Positions 1-8,993 of a DNA stretch of 64,000 bases are shown here, one piece after another. The translations under genes and the position numbers were made by a program. The notes beneath the pieces were generated by a model, which was given only the letters and a program-made list of their open reading frames with translations, was not told where the DNA came from and made no database searches. Source of the stretch: JANNSX01 sp046348995 (GTDB lineage Bacteria; Pseudomonadota; Alphaproteobacteria; Rhizobiales; Hyphomicrobiaceae); assembly GCA_046348995.1 (NCBI GenBank), contig JAXMDB010000005.1:62001-126000 (forward strand). Reading direction: 5' to 3'. Each line of letters begins with the position of its first letter. The stretch's first letter is position 1.

Positions 1-29
1 AAATAAGTTCGGTTTGGATCAAGTTCTGG

Positions 30-51
30 GTACGCCTCCGGCGAGGACCGC
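30..51 (+). repeat. IS66 left terminal inverted repeat
   Basis: Begins GTACGCCTCCGG and pairs with the right end at 17 of 22 positions. It marks the outer boundary of the element upstream of tnpA. Confidence 0.8.
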
Positions 52-108
52 CTTCCCCTGCAGCCATTGTTCGCCGAGTTTGAGGGCTGATGCGAGGCGG
101 CGCGGAGT

Positions 109-507
109 GTGGATGTGTCCACAAGGGCGATCGTGGACACAAGCGAAGAGCGCCGGAACAGGCGCTGGCCGGAGGCGCTGAAGCGGGAGATCGTGGCTGC
201 CACGTTTCGACCGGGGGCGTCTGTTTCTGTGGTGGCGCGCCAGTACGATGTCAACGCGAACCAGGTGTTCAGCTGGCGTCGCCGGTATGGCGACACGAGA
301 GACCAGTTCCAACCATCCTCATCGGGTTCGGAGCTCGTGCCGGTGACGGTGACGACGGAACCGGAGAGTGAGGCTTCTGGGGCATCGGCCCCAATGACCT
401 CAGGCACGATCGAGATCGAGGTCTCGGGCACCTACCGCGTGAAGGTCGGCGCGAGCTTCGACGCTCGCACGTTGAAGCGTGTCCTCGACGTTCTGAGGGC
501 ACGATGA
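109..507 (+). CDS. tnpA: IS66 accessory protein TnpA
   Basis: A 132-residue basic protein with a helix-turn-helix N-terminal half (about residues 18-55, REIVAATFRPGASVSVVARQ) followed by a variable acidic linker. This is typical of the small TnpA of IS66 elements, which is required for transposition alongside TnpC but whose exact role is unclear. The start used is a GTG codon. The stop overlaps the tnpB start by four bases (ATGA), so the two are translationally coupled. Confidence 0.85.
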   Translation: MDVSTRAIVDTSEERRNRRWPEALKREIVAATFRPGASVSVVARQYDVNANQVFSWRRRYGDTRDQFQPSSSGSELVPVTVTTEPESEASGASAPMTSGTIEIEVSGTYRVKVGASFDARTLKRVLDVLRAR

Positions 508-851
508 TCCCGGTTCCGTCCGGCGTGCGGGTGTGGCTGGCGGTCGGTCGTACCGACATGCGGCGCGGCATGAATGGGCTTTCTTTGCAGGTGCAGGAGA
601 CGCTCGGCCGCGATCCATTCGCCGGCGATCTGTTCGTCTTTCGCGGAGCCAGGGGCGATCTCGTCAAGATTCTCTGGCACGACGGGCTCGGGCTGTCGCT
701 CTACGCCAAGCGACTGGAACGCGGCCGGTTTGTTTGGCCATCGGCGGTGAACGGCGCCGTTGCCATTTCGGCTGCACAGCTCGCCTACATGCTCGACGGG
801 ATCGACTGGCGTAACCCTGTTCACACATTCCGTCCGGAACTTGCGGGATAG
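504..851 (+). CDS. tnpB: IS66 accessory protein TnpB (Orf2)
   Basis: A 115-residue protein of the IS66 Orf2 family, recognisable from VWLAVGRTDMRRGMNGLS near the N-terminus, FVFRGARGDLVKILWHDG in the middle and the GLSLYAKRLERGRFVWP stretch. Length and motifs are those of a full-length family member. It overlaps tnpA by four bases and precedes tnpC by 59 bases. The family is required for IS66 transposition, but its biochemical role is not established. Confidence 0.93.
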   Translation: MIPVPSGVRVWLAVGRTDMRRGMNGLSLQVQETLGRDPFAGDLFVFRGARGDLVKILWHDGLGLSLYAKRLERGRFVWPSAVNGAVAISAAQLAYMLDGIDWRNPVHTFRPELAG

Positions 852-910
852 TCGGTTTGAGCGCGCACTTTCCGCGAGCGGCGCGCGATGGTCTGTGATT
901 CCGTTGGCGC

Positions 911-2545
911 ATGGATTCGCCTTCCGACATCGACGCGCTGAGAGCGGCGCTGCTCATCGCCGAGGCTCGAGCTGCTCAGATCGAGGCCGAGTTTGCACTC
1001 GCCCGCGCCAGGAACGCCGACGATGCGGCGACGATCGCGGCCCAGAAGCTCGAGATCGCCAAGCTGAAGCGTCAGATCTACGGGACCCGATCGGAGCGCA
1101 CCGCCCGTCTCATCGACCAGATGGAATTGGAGCTCGAGGACCTGGAGACCACCGCGACCGAGGACGAGATTGCCGCCGAGACGGCGGCGGCCAAGACCGC
1201 GACGGTTCAGCGCTATGCCCGCAAGCGTCCGTCCCGCCAGCCTTTCCCCGAGCATCTGCCGCGCGAGCGCGTCGTCGTGCCGGCTCCCACCACCTGCGCC
1301 TGTTGCGGCGGCACGCGGTTGCGCAAGCTCGGCGAGACCATCACCGAGACGCTGGAGGTGATCCCGCGCCAGTGGAAGGTGATCCAGCATGTCCGCGAGA
1401 AGATGACGTGCCGGGACTGCGAGACGATCAGCGAGCCACCCGCTCCGTTCCACGTCACGCCGCGCGGCTGGGCGGGCCCCAATCTCATGGCCATGCTGCT
1501 CTTCGAGAAGTTTGGCCAACACCAGCCGCTGAACCGCCAGGCCGAGCGCCATGCGCGCGAAGGCGTGCCACTCGCCTTATCCACGCTCGCCGATCAGGTT
1601 GGCGCCGGATGTGCGGCGCTGGAGCCGCTGCTCAGGCGTGTCGAGGCGCATGTCTTCACCGCCGAGCGTTTACACGGTGACGACACTACCGTGCCGGTGC
1701 TTGCCAAGGGCAAGACGATCACCGGACGCTGCTGGGTGTATGTCCGAGACGATCGGCCGTTTGAAGGGCGAGCCCCGCCGGCGGCCATGTTCTACTACTC
1801 GCGCGATCGCGGCGGCGAACATCCGCAGTCCCACCTCGCCCGCTGGTCCGGTGTGCTGCAGGCCGATGCTTATGGCGGCTACAAGGAGCTCTACGCGGCC
1901 GACCGCAAACCGGGAACGATCCTGGAAGCGGCTTGCTGGGCGCATGCACGGCGTCCCTTCTTTGCGCTCGCCGACATCGAGGCCAGTGCGCGGCGCAAAG
2001 CAGAGGGTAAGACACCCGCACCGATCTCGCCCTTGGCGCTGGAGGTCGTGCGGCGCATCGATCGGCTATTCGAGATCGAACGCGATATCAACGCACAGAG
2101 CGCCGAAGAGCGCCACCGTGTTCGTCAGGAGCTGAGCGCACCGCTCGTCGCCGAGCTCGAAGCGTGGATGCGCGAGATGCGGCCCAAGCTCTCGCGCGGG
2201 CATGATCTCGCCAAGGCCATCGACTACATGCTGAAGCGATGGCCGTCCTTCACCCGCTTCCTCGACGATGGCCGCATCTGCCTGAGCAACAATGCCGCCG
2301 AACGTGCGTTGCGCGGGATCGCGCTCGGCAGAAAATCGTGGCTCTTCGCCGGCTCCGATCGCGGCGGCCGCCGCGCCGCCGCCATGTACTCCCTCATCGT
2401 CACAGCCAAGATGAACGGCAACGATCCGCAAGCCTGGCTCGCCGATGTGCTCTCACGGCTCGCCGGGCATCCGGCGTCACGCCTCGACGAGCTGCTACCG
2501 TGGAACTGGCAACGCGATCGTAGCGTCATCAGTCAGGCGGCCTGA
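911..2545 (+). CDS. tnpC: IS66 transposase TnpC
   Basis: A 544-residue transposase, full length for the family. It begins with a coiled-coil/leucine-zipper region (about residues 10-85), followed by a zinc-finger-like segment (TCACCGG and CRDCET, about residues 127-175). The DDE catalytic core follows (HGDDTTVPVL, then DAYGGYKELY, and the late NNAAERALRGIALGRKSW segment with the catalytic Glu). The C-terminal IS66 tail (AMYSLIVTAKMNGNDPQAWL) is present. No frameshift is visible, so the enzyme should be functional. Confidence 0.95.
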   Translation: MDSPSDIDALRAALLIAEARAAQIEAEFALARARNADDAATIAAQKLEIAKLKRQIYGTRSERTARLIDQMELELEDLETTATEDEIAAETAAAKTATVQRYARKRPSRQPFPEHLPRERVVVPAPTTCACCGGTRLRKLGETITETLEVIPRQWKVIQHVREKMTCRDCETISEPPAPFHVTPRGWAGPNLMAMLLFEKFGQHQPLNRQAERHAREGVPLALSTLADQVGAGCAALEPLLRRVEAHVFTAERLHGDDTTVPVLAKGKTITGRCWVYVRDDRPFEGRAPPAAMFYYSRDRGGEHPQSHLARWSGVLQADAYGGYKELYAADRKPGTILEAACWAHARRPFFALADIEASARRKAEGKTPAPISPLALEVVRRIDRLFEIERDINAQSAEERHRVRQELSAPLVAELEAWMREMRPKLSRGHDLAKAIDYMLKRWPSFTRFLDDGRICLSNNAAERALRGIALGRKSWLFAGSDRGGRRAAAMYSLIVTAKMNGNDPQAWLADVLSRLAGHPASRLDELLPWNWQRDRSVISQAA

Positions 2546-2559
2546 AATCTACCGCGCCT

Positions 2560-2581
2560 GCGGTTCTCACCGAATGCTTAC
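2560..2581 (-). repeat. IS66 right terminal inverted repeat
   Basis: Read from the outer end inward it begins GTAAGCATTCGG and mirrors the left end. It lies 14 bases after the tnpC stop. Confidence 0.8.
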
Positions 2582-2851
2582 GCCAAAACTCCGTATAGCG
2601 TCCGATGGAGAGGCCCGCGTGCTGCAACTGCTCACGACTGCAACGGGTCACTTGCAACGAGCGCTGAGTGTCGGCTTCTTGCCACCACGATTTAACTCGT
2701 ATTGCTTGGCGACAGAATCTACTGGTCGCCGATCGCGCACCGCTCCGGGGCGTCGAAGTACACTCAGCAGCGGACATCGTCCGCCTCCCGTACGAGCCGG
2801 TTCACGCCGCATCAATCGATGGCTGCTTGTGGGATTTAGCTACACTTCCAC

Positions 2852-3462
2852 CTAGTGGCGACCCCTCTGGGATCTGCGCGATGATGTTGAGGGCGATTTG
2901 GTTCGTCCTTGAGCTTCGAGCATGATCCGATAGACCGACATGCGTGAGATGCCGAGCTTACGCGCAGTGGAGGCGACGCCCAGGTTCTCATTGAGTAGCT
3001 CGAGTACCGTTGCACGTTCTATTCTCGGTTTTCCGCCCGTGTACACGCCGGCCTTCTTCGCCTTCGCAATGCCTTCGGCCTGGCGCTCGCGGCGTACGCC
3101 GTCGGTCTCGAACTGGGCGAACACCGCCAGCATGCCGAAGAAGCTGCCCGGCTTACCGACGTGGCGGTGTCGACGCTCTGTTCGAGCACTCGAAGATGTG
3201 CGCCCTTGTCTTCGACCTCATGGGCGATGTTGGCGAGGTCGCGAAGCGAGCGGCCGAGGCGGTCGAGCCGCGTCACGACGAGCGTGTCGCCCTTGGTGAG
3301 CACGGCAAGCGCCAGGCGCAGCTGCTCGCGATCGTCGCGCCGCTTGCCGCTGCGCTTCTCATCGAAGACGATGGCGCAGTTATCCCGTTCGAGCGCTTGG
3401 CGCTGGATCGACAGGTCCTGATCCTCGGTGCTGACGCGAGCGTAACCTATCCGCCGTCCCAT
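2852..3462 (-). pseudogene. Serine site-specific recombinase (resolvase/invertase), frameshifted
   Basis: The N-terminal part starts MGRRIGYARVSTEDQ, with the catalytic serine in YARVS, and continues through the LVVTRLDRLGRSL motif. The reading frame is lost at about 3155-3160, after SVDTAT. The remainder continues in another frame (from VGKPGSFFGMLAVFAQFETD) through the RRERQAEGIAKAKKAGVYTG linker to a C-terminal helix-turn-helix (STARKLGISRMSVYRIM). One missing base explains the break, so this is a recent lesion or a sequencing error. Repaired, the protein is about 200 residues, normal for Tn3-resolvase/Hin-type enzymes. The start at 3462 is preferred over an upstream ATG because family members begin right at this motif. 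Confidence 0.85.
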
Positions 3463-3486
3463 GCTCAACTCTCCGTCACAAATGGA

Positions 3487-3511
3487 TGTCACTGTGACAT
3501 ATTGTGTCACA
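3487..3511. promoter_or_regulatory. Overlapping dyads upstream of the recombinase (res subsite or operator candidate)
   Basis: A perfect 7-5-7 inverted repeat (TGTGACA-TATTG-TGTCACA, 3493-3511) overlaps a second dyad (TGTCAC-T-GTGACA, 3487-3499). The site is 25 bases upstream of the recombinase start codon. Serine resolvases bind dyads in res sites that overlap their own promoters, so this is a plausible recombination or autoregulatory site. Assignment is by position and symmetry only. Confidence 0.5.
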
Positions 3512-3667
3512 ATCGACGAAAATCAACCCTGATGTGACGCGATTTCTGCCGGGGCGAGTATGTAACGAAAGGGTGTACCCGAATAGTACGTCCAGCTTGC
3601 TGCGAGGCGATCCATCGATCGCCGCTCCATCGGACCGTCAGCCGGCGGCGCGGGCGCCACCCCGCCC

Positions 3668-6220
3668 TCAGAGGATCACCGACCCATTGTCCACGACTAC
3701 GCTCGTTCCGACCGCGATGGTCGCCAGAACTTCGCCGCCAATGTGGAGGGTGAAAAGGTCGTAGACGCCAGCGCCGGTGTTGGCGAGGTTGACATCGGAG
3801 GCGACGCGCGACCAGACGGCGCCTGCTTCCGCTCCGCCAAGCAGTAGTCTCAGCGTGTCACCGAGATTGCCGTCCACAATGAGGCTGTTATGGCTCGTCG
3901 CGCCCGTGAACGAGGTGTTGACCACATCACTGAGGTGCATGGCATCGTCTGCATCCAGAATGAGACCGTTGTTGCCGGAACCTGTAATGTTCAAGGTCTC
4001 GATGCCGGTGATACGGCTCGAGGTTACAGTATTGCTCAAATCGAGCGTCTGGCCGGCGCCCGCGAGTACCAAAGTGTCCTGCCCCGTACCCCCGTCGATA
4101 CGCCGGAAGGCCGTGTCCGCGACAGTTAAAAGATCGCTCCCAGCACCCGCGCGGATGACATCCGCACCGCCGCCGCCGGAGAGTGTGTCATTGCCGACGC
4201 CGCCAATGAGCATCTCGGCGCCGGCGCCGCCGTTCGTGGTGATGGGCGTGCCACCGGCGCCAAAGGCCGCGCCGAAGAGGATATATGTCTCGCCTTCCGC
4301 CGCCGCGCCATCCTCGGCTTGGTCTGCTCCAATCAGCAGATCATCAAAGCCATCGCCGTTCACGTCCCCGGCAGAACTTACGGACGAGCCTAAATGATCA
4401 TCTGCATCGCGTCCGGAGATCCTGAAGCCGGTATTAGCTTCAAGATAGGCGAGGTCTGCAAAGCCATCGACCACCCCGTTGGCGCCATCCAGCGTCGACA
4501 GGTTCGCGCCACCGAACACCACATAGGTCTCGCCTTCGTCATTGTTTGCGCCATCTTCGGCAAACTTTGCCCCAATTAGCAGATCATCAAAGCCATCACC
4601 GTTCACATCTCTCCCCGAAGCGACCGACCAGCCTGAACCGTCACGTACATCTTTTCCGACGATCCGAAGGCCGGTGGTCGCGGTGAGGTTGACGAGGTCA
4701 AAGTGGCCATCGGCCGTTCCATCGGCGCCATCTAGTAGCGACAAGGTGGTGCCTCCGAACACCAAATAGGTTTCGCCTTCGTTGGTGTTGACGCCAAATT
4801 CGGTGTTTATGCTATCTTCGGCTTGGTCTGCTCCAATCAGCAGATCATCAAAGCCATCGCCGTTCACATCTCCCGCCGAGGCGACCGAGAAGCCTGACCG
4901 GTCATCCTCATCGCGCCCAGAGATCCTGAAGCCGGTGTTGGCTGCAAGATTGCCGAGGTCGGCAAATCCATCGACCGCCCCGTCGGCACCATCCAGCACT
5001 GACAGGCTCGCCCCACCGAACACTACGTAGGTCTCGCCCTCGTTCGTGTTCCCAACGTCCTCAGCATAGTGCGCCCCGATTAGCAGATCATCGAAGCCAT
5101 CACCATTCACATCCCCGGCCGAACTTACAGACGAACCTGACCAGTTACCCCCAGCGCGCCCAGCGATTCGAAGACCGGTGACGGCGGTGAGGTTGACGAG
5201 GTCAACAAAGCCATCGACCGCGCCATTGGCGCCATCTAGCACCGGCAGGGTCGCACCCCCGAACACCAGATACGTTTCGCCCTCGTTCGAACTGGCGCCA
5301 TCCTCGGCAAGCGTTGCTCCTATCAGGAGATCATCAAAGCCATCGCCGTTCACATCCCCCGCCGAGGCAACCGACCAGCCCAAACGATCATCTGCGTCGC
5401 GTCCGGAGATCCTCAAGCCGGTGGTGGCTGCAAGATTGGAGAGGTCGGCAAATCCATCGACCGCCCCGTTGGCACCATCCAGCACCGAGAGGCCCGCCCC
5501 CCCGAACAGCACATAGGTCTCGCCTTCGGCAGAGGCACCATCTTCGGCAAACATTGCCCCAATTAGCAGATCATCAAAGCCATCACCGTTTACATCTCCT
5601 GCCGAGGCGACCGACCATCCAGACGAGTCAAACGCATCACGGCCGGCGATTCGAAGGCCAGTGGCGGCAGTGAGGTTGACGAGGTCAACAAAGCCATCGA
5701 CCGCGCCATTGGCGCCATCTAGCACCGACAGGACCGCACCCCCGAACACCAGATACGTCTCGCCCTCGTCGGTGCTGGCGCCATCTTCAGCAAGGAATGC
5801 TCCAATTAAGAGATCATCAAAGCCATCGCCGTTCACATCTCCCGCCGAGGCGACCGACCAACCCGAAGTGTCGCCCTCATCCCGTCCGGCGATCCTGAAT
5901 CCGGTGGCGGCTGTGAGCGTACTGAGATCAAGGACCCCGGGTCCGATAATCGCGACCGTCTGAGCTACCCGCACCTCCGCATTGCCATTGGCGTACCGGT
6001 CAAAGGTCAATGGACCCTCGGTCACCGTGCCAAGTGCACTCCACAGACCCATTGTGAGCTCAATCTTGTCGCCGGCGTTACCTAGCACCCTCAACACCGC
6101 CTTCCCGCCCTCGCGCTCGCTCGTGATGTCGAGGACGTCGAGCGCGGAGAGTCTCAGCGTGTTGTTGCCGGAGCCGGTGAGGTCGATTGTCTCGATGTCG
6201 GTGATGACGCCGGGCAGCAT
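3668..6220 (-). CDS. Giant RTX/VCBS/FG-GAP protein, fragment 4 (C-terminal)
   Basis: An 850-residue open stretch forming the C-terminus of the giant gene that starts at 14232. It opens with an IETIDLTGSGNNTLRLSALD module, then has seven FG-GAP (integrin-alpha-like) units of the form GWSVASAGDVNGDGFDDLLI, enough for one seven-bladed beta-propeller. It ends with a Ca-binding block (MLIGGVGNDTLSGGGGADVI), then DTAFRRIDGGTGQDTLVLAG and a second IETLNITGSGNN module. The Asp-rich DVNGDG loops bind calcium in this family. It is separated from fragment 3 by a single-base frame slip near 6240. It has no start signal of its own and is probably part of one polypeptide. Confidence 0.75.
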   Translation of the reverse strand: MLPGVITDIETIDLTGSGNNTLRLSALDVLDITSEREGGKAVLRVLGNAGDKIELTMGLWSALGTVTEGPLTFDRYANGNAEVRVAQTVAIIGPGVLDLSTLTAATGFRIAGRDEGDTSGWSVASAGDVNGDGFDDLLIGAFLAEDGASTDEGETYLVFGGAVLSVLDGANGAVDGFVDLVNLTAATGLRIAGRDAFDSSGWSVASAGDVNGDGFDDLLIGAMFAEDGASAEGETYVLFGGAGLSVLDGANGAVDGFADLSNLAATTGLRISGRDADDRLGWSVASAGDVNGDGFDDLLIGATLAEDGASSNEGETYLVFGGATLPVLDGANGAVDGFVDLVNLTAVTGLRIAGRAGGNWSGSSVSSAGDVNGDGFDDLLIGAHYAEDVGNTNEGETYVVFGGASLSVLDGADGAVDGFADLGNLAANTGFRISGRDEDDRSGFSVASAGDVNGDGFDDLLIGADQAEDSINTEFGVNTNEGETYLVFGGTTLSLLDGADGTADGHFDLVNLTATTGLRIVGKDVRDGSGWSVASGRDVNGDGFDDLLIGAKFAEDGANNDEGETYVVFGGANLSTLDGANGVVDGFADLAYLEANTGFRISGRDADDHLGSSVSSAGDVNGDGFDDLLIGADQAEDGAAAEGETYILFGAAFGAGGTPITTNGGAGAEMLIGGVGNDTLSGGGGADVIRAGAGSDLLTVADTAFRRIDGGTGQDTLVLAGAGQTLDLSNTVTSSRITGIETLNITGSGNNGLILDADDAMHLSDVVNTSFTGATSHNSLIVDGNLGDTLRLLLGGAEAGAVWSRVASDVNLANTGAGVYDLFTLHIGGEVLATIAVGTSVVVDNGSVIL

Positions 6221-6225
6221 CGCGG

Positions 6226-8952
6226 TCAGGTCGAGCGTCTGCTGCCGGCGAGCGCCAGCACGTCCTGCCCGTTGCCGCCGTCGATGCGCCGGAAAGTCGT
6301 GTCGCCGACGGTGATGACGTCGCCACCCGCGCCCGCGCGGATCACATCGGCCCCGCCGCCGCCCGAGAGCGTGTCGTTGGCGAGACCGCCAATCAGGATG
6401 TTGGCGCCGGACGTGCCTGTCAGATTGACCGGCGTCGTGCTCGCCCCGAAAGCCGCGCCATAGAGGACGTAAGTCTCACCTTCGTCGACGCCGCCGAGCG
6501 CATCCTCCGCCGTACGCGCCCCGATGATGAGATCATCGAAGCCGTCGTTGTTGACGTCACCCGCCGCAGCAACCGACACGCCCGCCTGATCGCCCGCGTT
6601 GGCACCGGTGATGCGGATGCCGGTCTGATGATTGAGCGTCAAGAGGTCAGCGAAACCATCGACCACGCCATTCGCTGCATCGAATACAGTGAGGCTCGCC
6701 CCGCCGAAAACGACGTATGCCTCGCCGTTGTCGATGTTTCCTCCGGCAGTGTTCTCGCCGTAGCGTGCACCAATCAGAATATCATCAAAACCATCGCCGT
6801 TGATGTCACCGGCGGAGGAGACGGAAATGCCGGAGCGATCATTGTTGTCGAGACCGGCGATGCGAAGACCTGTGGAGGCGGTGAGGTTGGCAAGGTCGAT
6901 CACGCCGTCGCCATTGCCGTCGAGTGACGATAGGGAAGCTCCGCCGAAAATCAGATAGCTCTCACCCTCGTTCGTAGCGCCGGCTGCATCCTCCGCAAGA
7001 CGTGCACCGATCAGAAGATCGTCGATGCCGTCGCCATTGACGTCACCTGCTCCAGCGACGGCACGACCGAACTGATCGCCGGTGTCCCGACCGACGATGC
7101 GCAAACCGGCACCCACCGACAACAGAGACAAATCGATGGCACCGTCGCCATCGCTATCGAGCGCCGCGAGCGATGCACCACCGAAGACTACATAAGCCTC
7201 ACCTTCGTCAGTCGTCGCCCCGTCCTCGGCAAGGTATGCGCCGATGACAAGATCATCAAAGCCGTCGCCGTTGATGTCACCGGCGGAGGCGACGGACACG
7301 CCCGAGGCGTCGAGCGCATCCCGGCCGGACAGGCGCATGCCATAGGCAGCGGCGAGATTCTGCAGGTCTATGACGCCGCTGGGCCCTGAAGCCGCATCGA
7401 AGGCCGTGAGCGAAGGACCACCATAGATGAGATACGTCTCACCTTCGGTTACGCCGCCAGAGGCGTCCTCGGCATCCTGAGCACCAATGAGAAAATCGTC
7501 GTAGCCGTCCCCATTCACGTCGCCGGCTGATGCTATGGAAATGGAGGAGATGTCGCTCGCGTCACGCCCGACCAATCTCAATCCGGTCGCCGCGGATAGG
7601 GTCGAGAGATCGGCAAAGCCGTCGGCCGCACCATTGACGGCATCGAGGGCCGCAAGGCTCGGGCCGCCGAACAAAATGTAAGTCTCGCCTTCGTTGGTAT
7701 CGACGTCCTCGGCGCGCCAGGCGCCGATTATGAGGTCGTCAAAGCCGTCACCGTTGATATCGCCCGCCACTGCCACCGTGCGTCCCGACTGGTCGTCGGC
7801 ATCGAGGCCAGCAATCCTCAGGCCAGTTGCTGCCGTGATGTTTCCGAGGTCGATGAAGCCGTCGGTCGCGCCGTTGGCGGCGTCGAGGGTTGTAAGGCTC
7901 GACCCACCGAAGACGAGGTAGGTCTCGCCCTCGTTGGCGGCGCCGGCCGTATCTTCGGCATAGCGCGCGCCGATCAACAGATCATCGAAGCCATCACCGT
8001 TGACGTCGCCAGCGGACGACACCGACCAGCCGAGTTGGTCACCGGCGTCGATGCCGGCGAAGCGCAAGCCCTGCGCTGCTGGAAGCGCGCCGAGATCGAC
8101 GACCCGCTCGTCCGTCGTGCCCGTGATGGTAACGGTCACGGTCTGCGCCGTGCCGTCCTGGGCATGGACGATGAAGGTGTCGCTCAGCTGCTGGCCGGCG
8201 TCGAGTGCATTGACGGTCGCGTTGGCGTTGTTGAGCGTGAAAGTCCAAAGTCCGGCCGACGTCACGGTAAAGGTGCCGTAGCCGTTGGTCGTGGCTGTCT
8301 GTGTTGATACGGCCTGGAACGTGTCCGCCGGGTTGTCGACATCGGTGAGATTGAGATCGCCGGAGACTGTGTTCGGCGTGGCGTCCTCGGTGATGGCGCC
8401 GGTCGCCGCTCCGGTGATCACGGCGGCATCGTTGGCCCCGTTGATGGTGATGGTGATCGTCTGGACCGTTCCGTCTTGCGCCAGAACCGTGAACGTATCG
8501 GTCAGTGGCGGACTCGACACATTGAGGGCGTTCACTGTCGCATTGGTGTTGTTGAGCGTGTAGGTCCAGACACCGGCCGAGGTCACCGTGTAGGTGCCAT
8601 AGCCGTTCGCAGTGGCTGACTGCGTCGCGACCGCCTGGAACGTATCCGCCGGGTTGTCGATGTCGGTGAGATTGAGGTCGCCCGAGACGGTGTTGGGTGC
8701 TGCGTTCTCCGTGATGGCCTCCGCGGCCGTGCCGGTGATCACCGCGGCATCGTTGGTGCCGGTGATGGTAATTGTGACGGTCCGGCTTGCCGTTCCGTCC
8801 TCGCTGCTGACGGTGATGCTGTCGGTCAGCGTTACTCCCGCCGGCAGCGCCTGAACCGACGCATGGCCGTTGTCCAGCGTGTAGGTCCACACACCCGCTG
8901 CTGTCACAGCGAACGTGCCGTAGCCGTTCGTGCCCGGTGTCTCAGCCAACAC
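6226..8952 (-). CDS. Giant RTX/VCBS/FG-GAP protein, fragment 3
   Basis: A 908-residue stretch. It contains the end of one VCBS module, two full VCBS modules (DAAVITGTAAEAI and DAAVITGAATGAI), then seven FG-GAP units from about residue 290 (AGDQLGWSVSSAGDVNGDG onward). An RTX-like block follows (ANILIGGLANDTLSGGGGAD) and then DTTFRRIDGGNGQDVLALAG. The frame breaks there: one base is missing at about 6238-6243, and the correct continuation (QTLDLTAMLPGVITDIET) is in the next fragment. The upstream break is a missing base in a run of five C at 9035-9039. Function by domain content: secreted adhesion or biofilm matrix protein. Confidence 0.75.
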   Translation of the reverse strand: MLAETPGTNGYGTFAVTAAGVWTYTLDNGHASVQALPAGVTLTDSITVSSEDGTASRTVTITITGTNDAAVITGTAAEAITENAAPNTVSGDLNLTDIDNPADTFQAVATQSATANGYGTYTVTSAGVWTYTLNNTNATVNALNVSSPPLTDTFTVLAQDGTVQTITITINGANDAAVITGAATGAITEDATPNTVSGDLNLTDVDNPADTFQAVSTQTATTNGYGTFTVTSAGLWTFTLNNANATVNALDAGQQLSDTFIVHAQDGTAQTVTVTITGTTDERVVDLGALPAAQGLRFAGIDAGDQLGWSVSSAGDVNGDGFDDLLIGARYAEDTAGAANEGETYLVFGGSSLTTLDAANGATDGFIDLGNITAATGLRIAGLDADDQSGRTVAVAGDINGDGFDDLIIGAWRAEDVDTNEGETYILFGGPSLAALDAVNGAADGFADLSTLSAATGLRLVGRDASDISSISIASAGDVNGDGYDDFLIGAQDAEDASGGVTEGETYLIYGGPSLTAFDAASGPSGVIDLQNLAAAYGMRLSGRDALDASGVSVASAGDINGDGFDDLVIGAYLAEDGATTDEGEAYVVFGGASLAALDSDGDGAIDLSLLSVGAGLRIVGRDTGDQFGRAVAGAGDVNGDGIDDLLIGARLAEDAAGATNEGESYLIFGGASLSSLDGNGDGVIDLANLTASTGLRIAGLDNNDRSGISVSSAGDINGDGFDDILIGARYGENTAGGNIDNGEAYVVFGGASLTVFDAANGVVDGFADLLTLNHQTGIRITGANAGDQAGVSVAAAGDVNNDGFDDLIIGARTAEDALGGVDEGETYVLYGAAFGASTTPVNLTGTSGANILIGGLANDTLSGGGGADVIRAGAGGDVITVGDTTFRRIDGGNGQDVLALAGSRRST

Positions 8953-8993
8953 TGGAACCAGCTCGTTCTCGCCCGTGTCGACGTCGGTGACGA

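Larger units (their letters stand above)
30..2581 (+). mobile_element. IS66-family insertion sequence, complete
   Basis: A 2552-bp element with the canonical IS66 order tnpA-tnpB-tnpC on one strand. The ends are imperfect terminal inverted repeats that begin GTA and match at 17 of the first 22 positions. All three reading frames are open, so the element may be active. IS66 elements normally create 8-bp target duplications. The 8 bases left of the element (AGTTCTGG) and right of it (GCCAAAAC) do not match, so the flanks have probably been rearranged since insertion. Confidence 0.9.

Noticed and set aside
760..1680. A 306-codon frame overlapping IS66 tnpB and tnpC
   Set aside because: Arg-rich out-of-frame translation of tnpC; the real IS66 proteins account for this stretch.
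2590..2850. A small reverse-strand gene (about 82 codons) right of IS66
   Set aside because: No family resemblance and no start signal; it overlaps the IS66 end. It could be the debris of an interrupted gene but cannot be supported.
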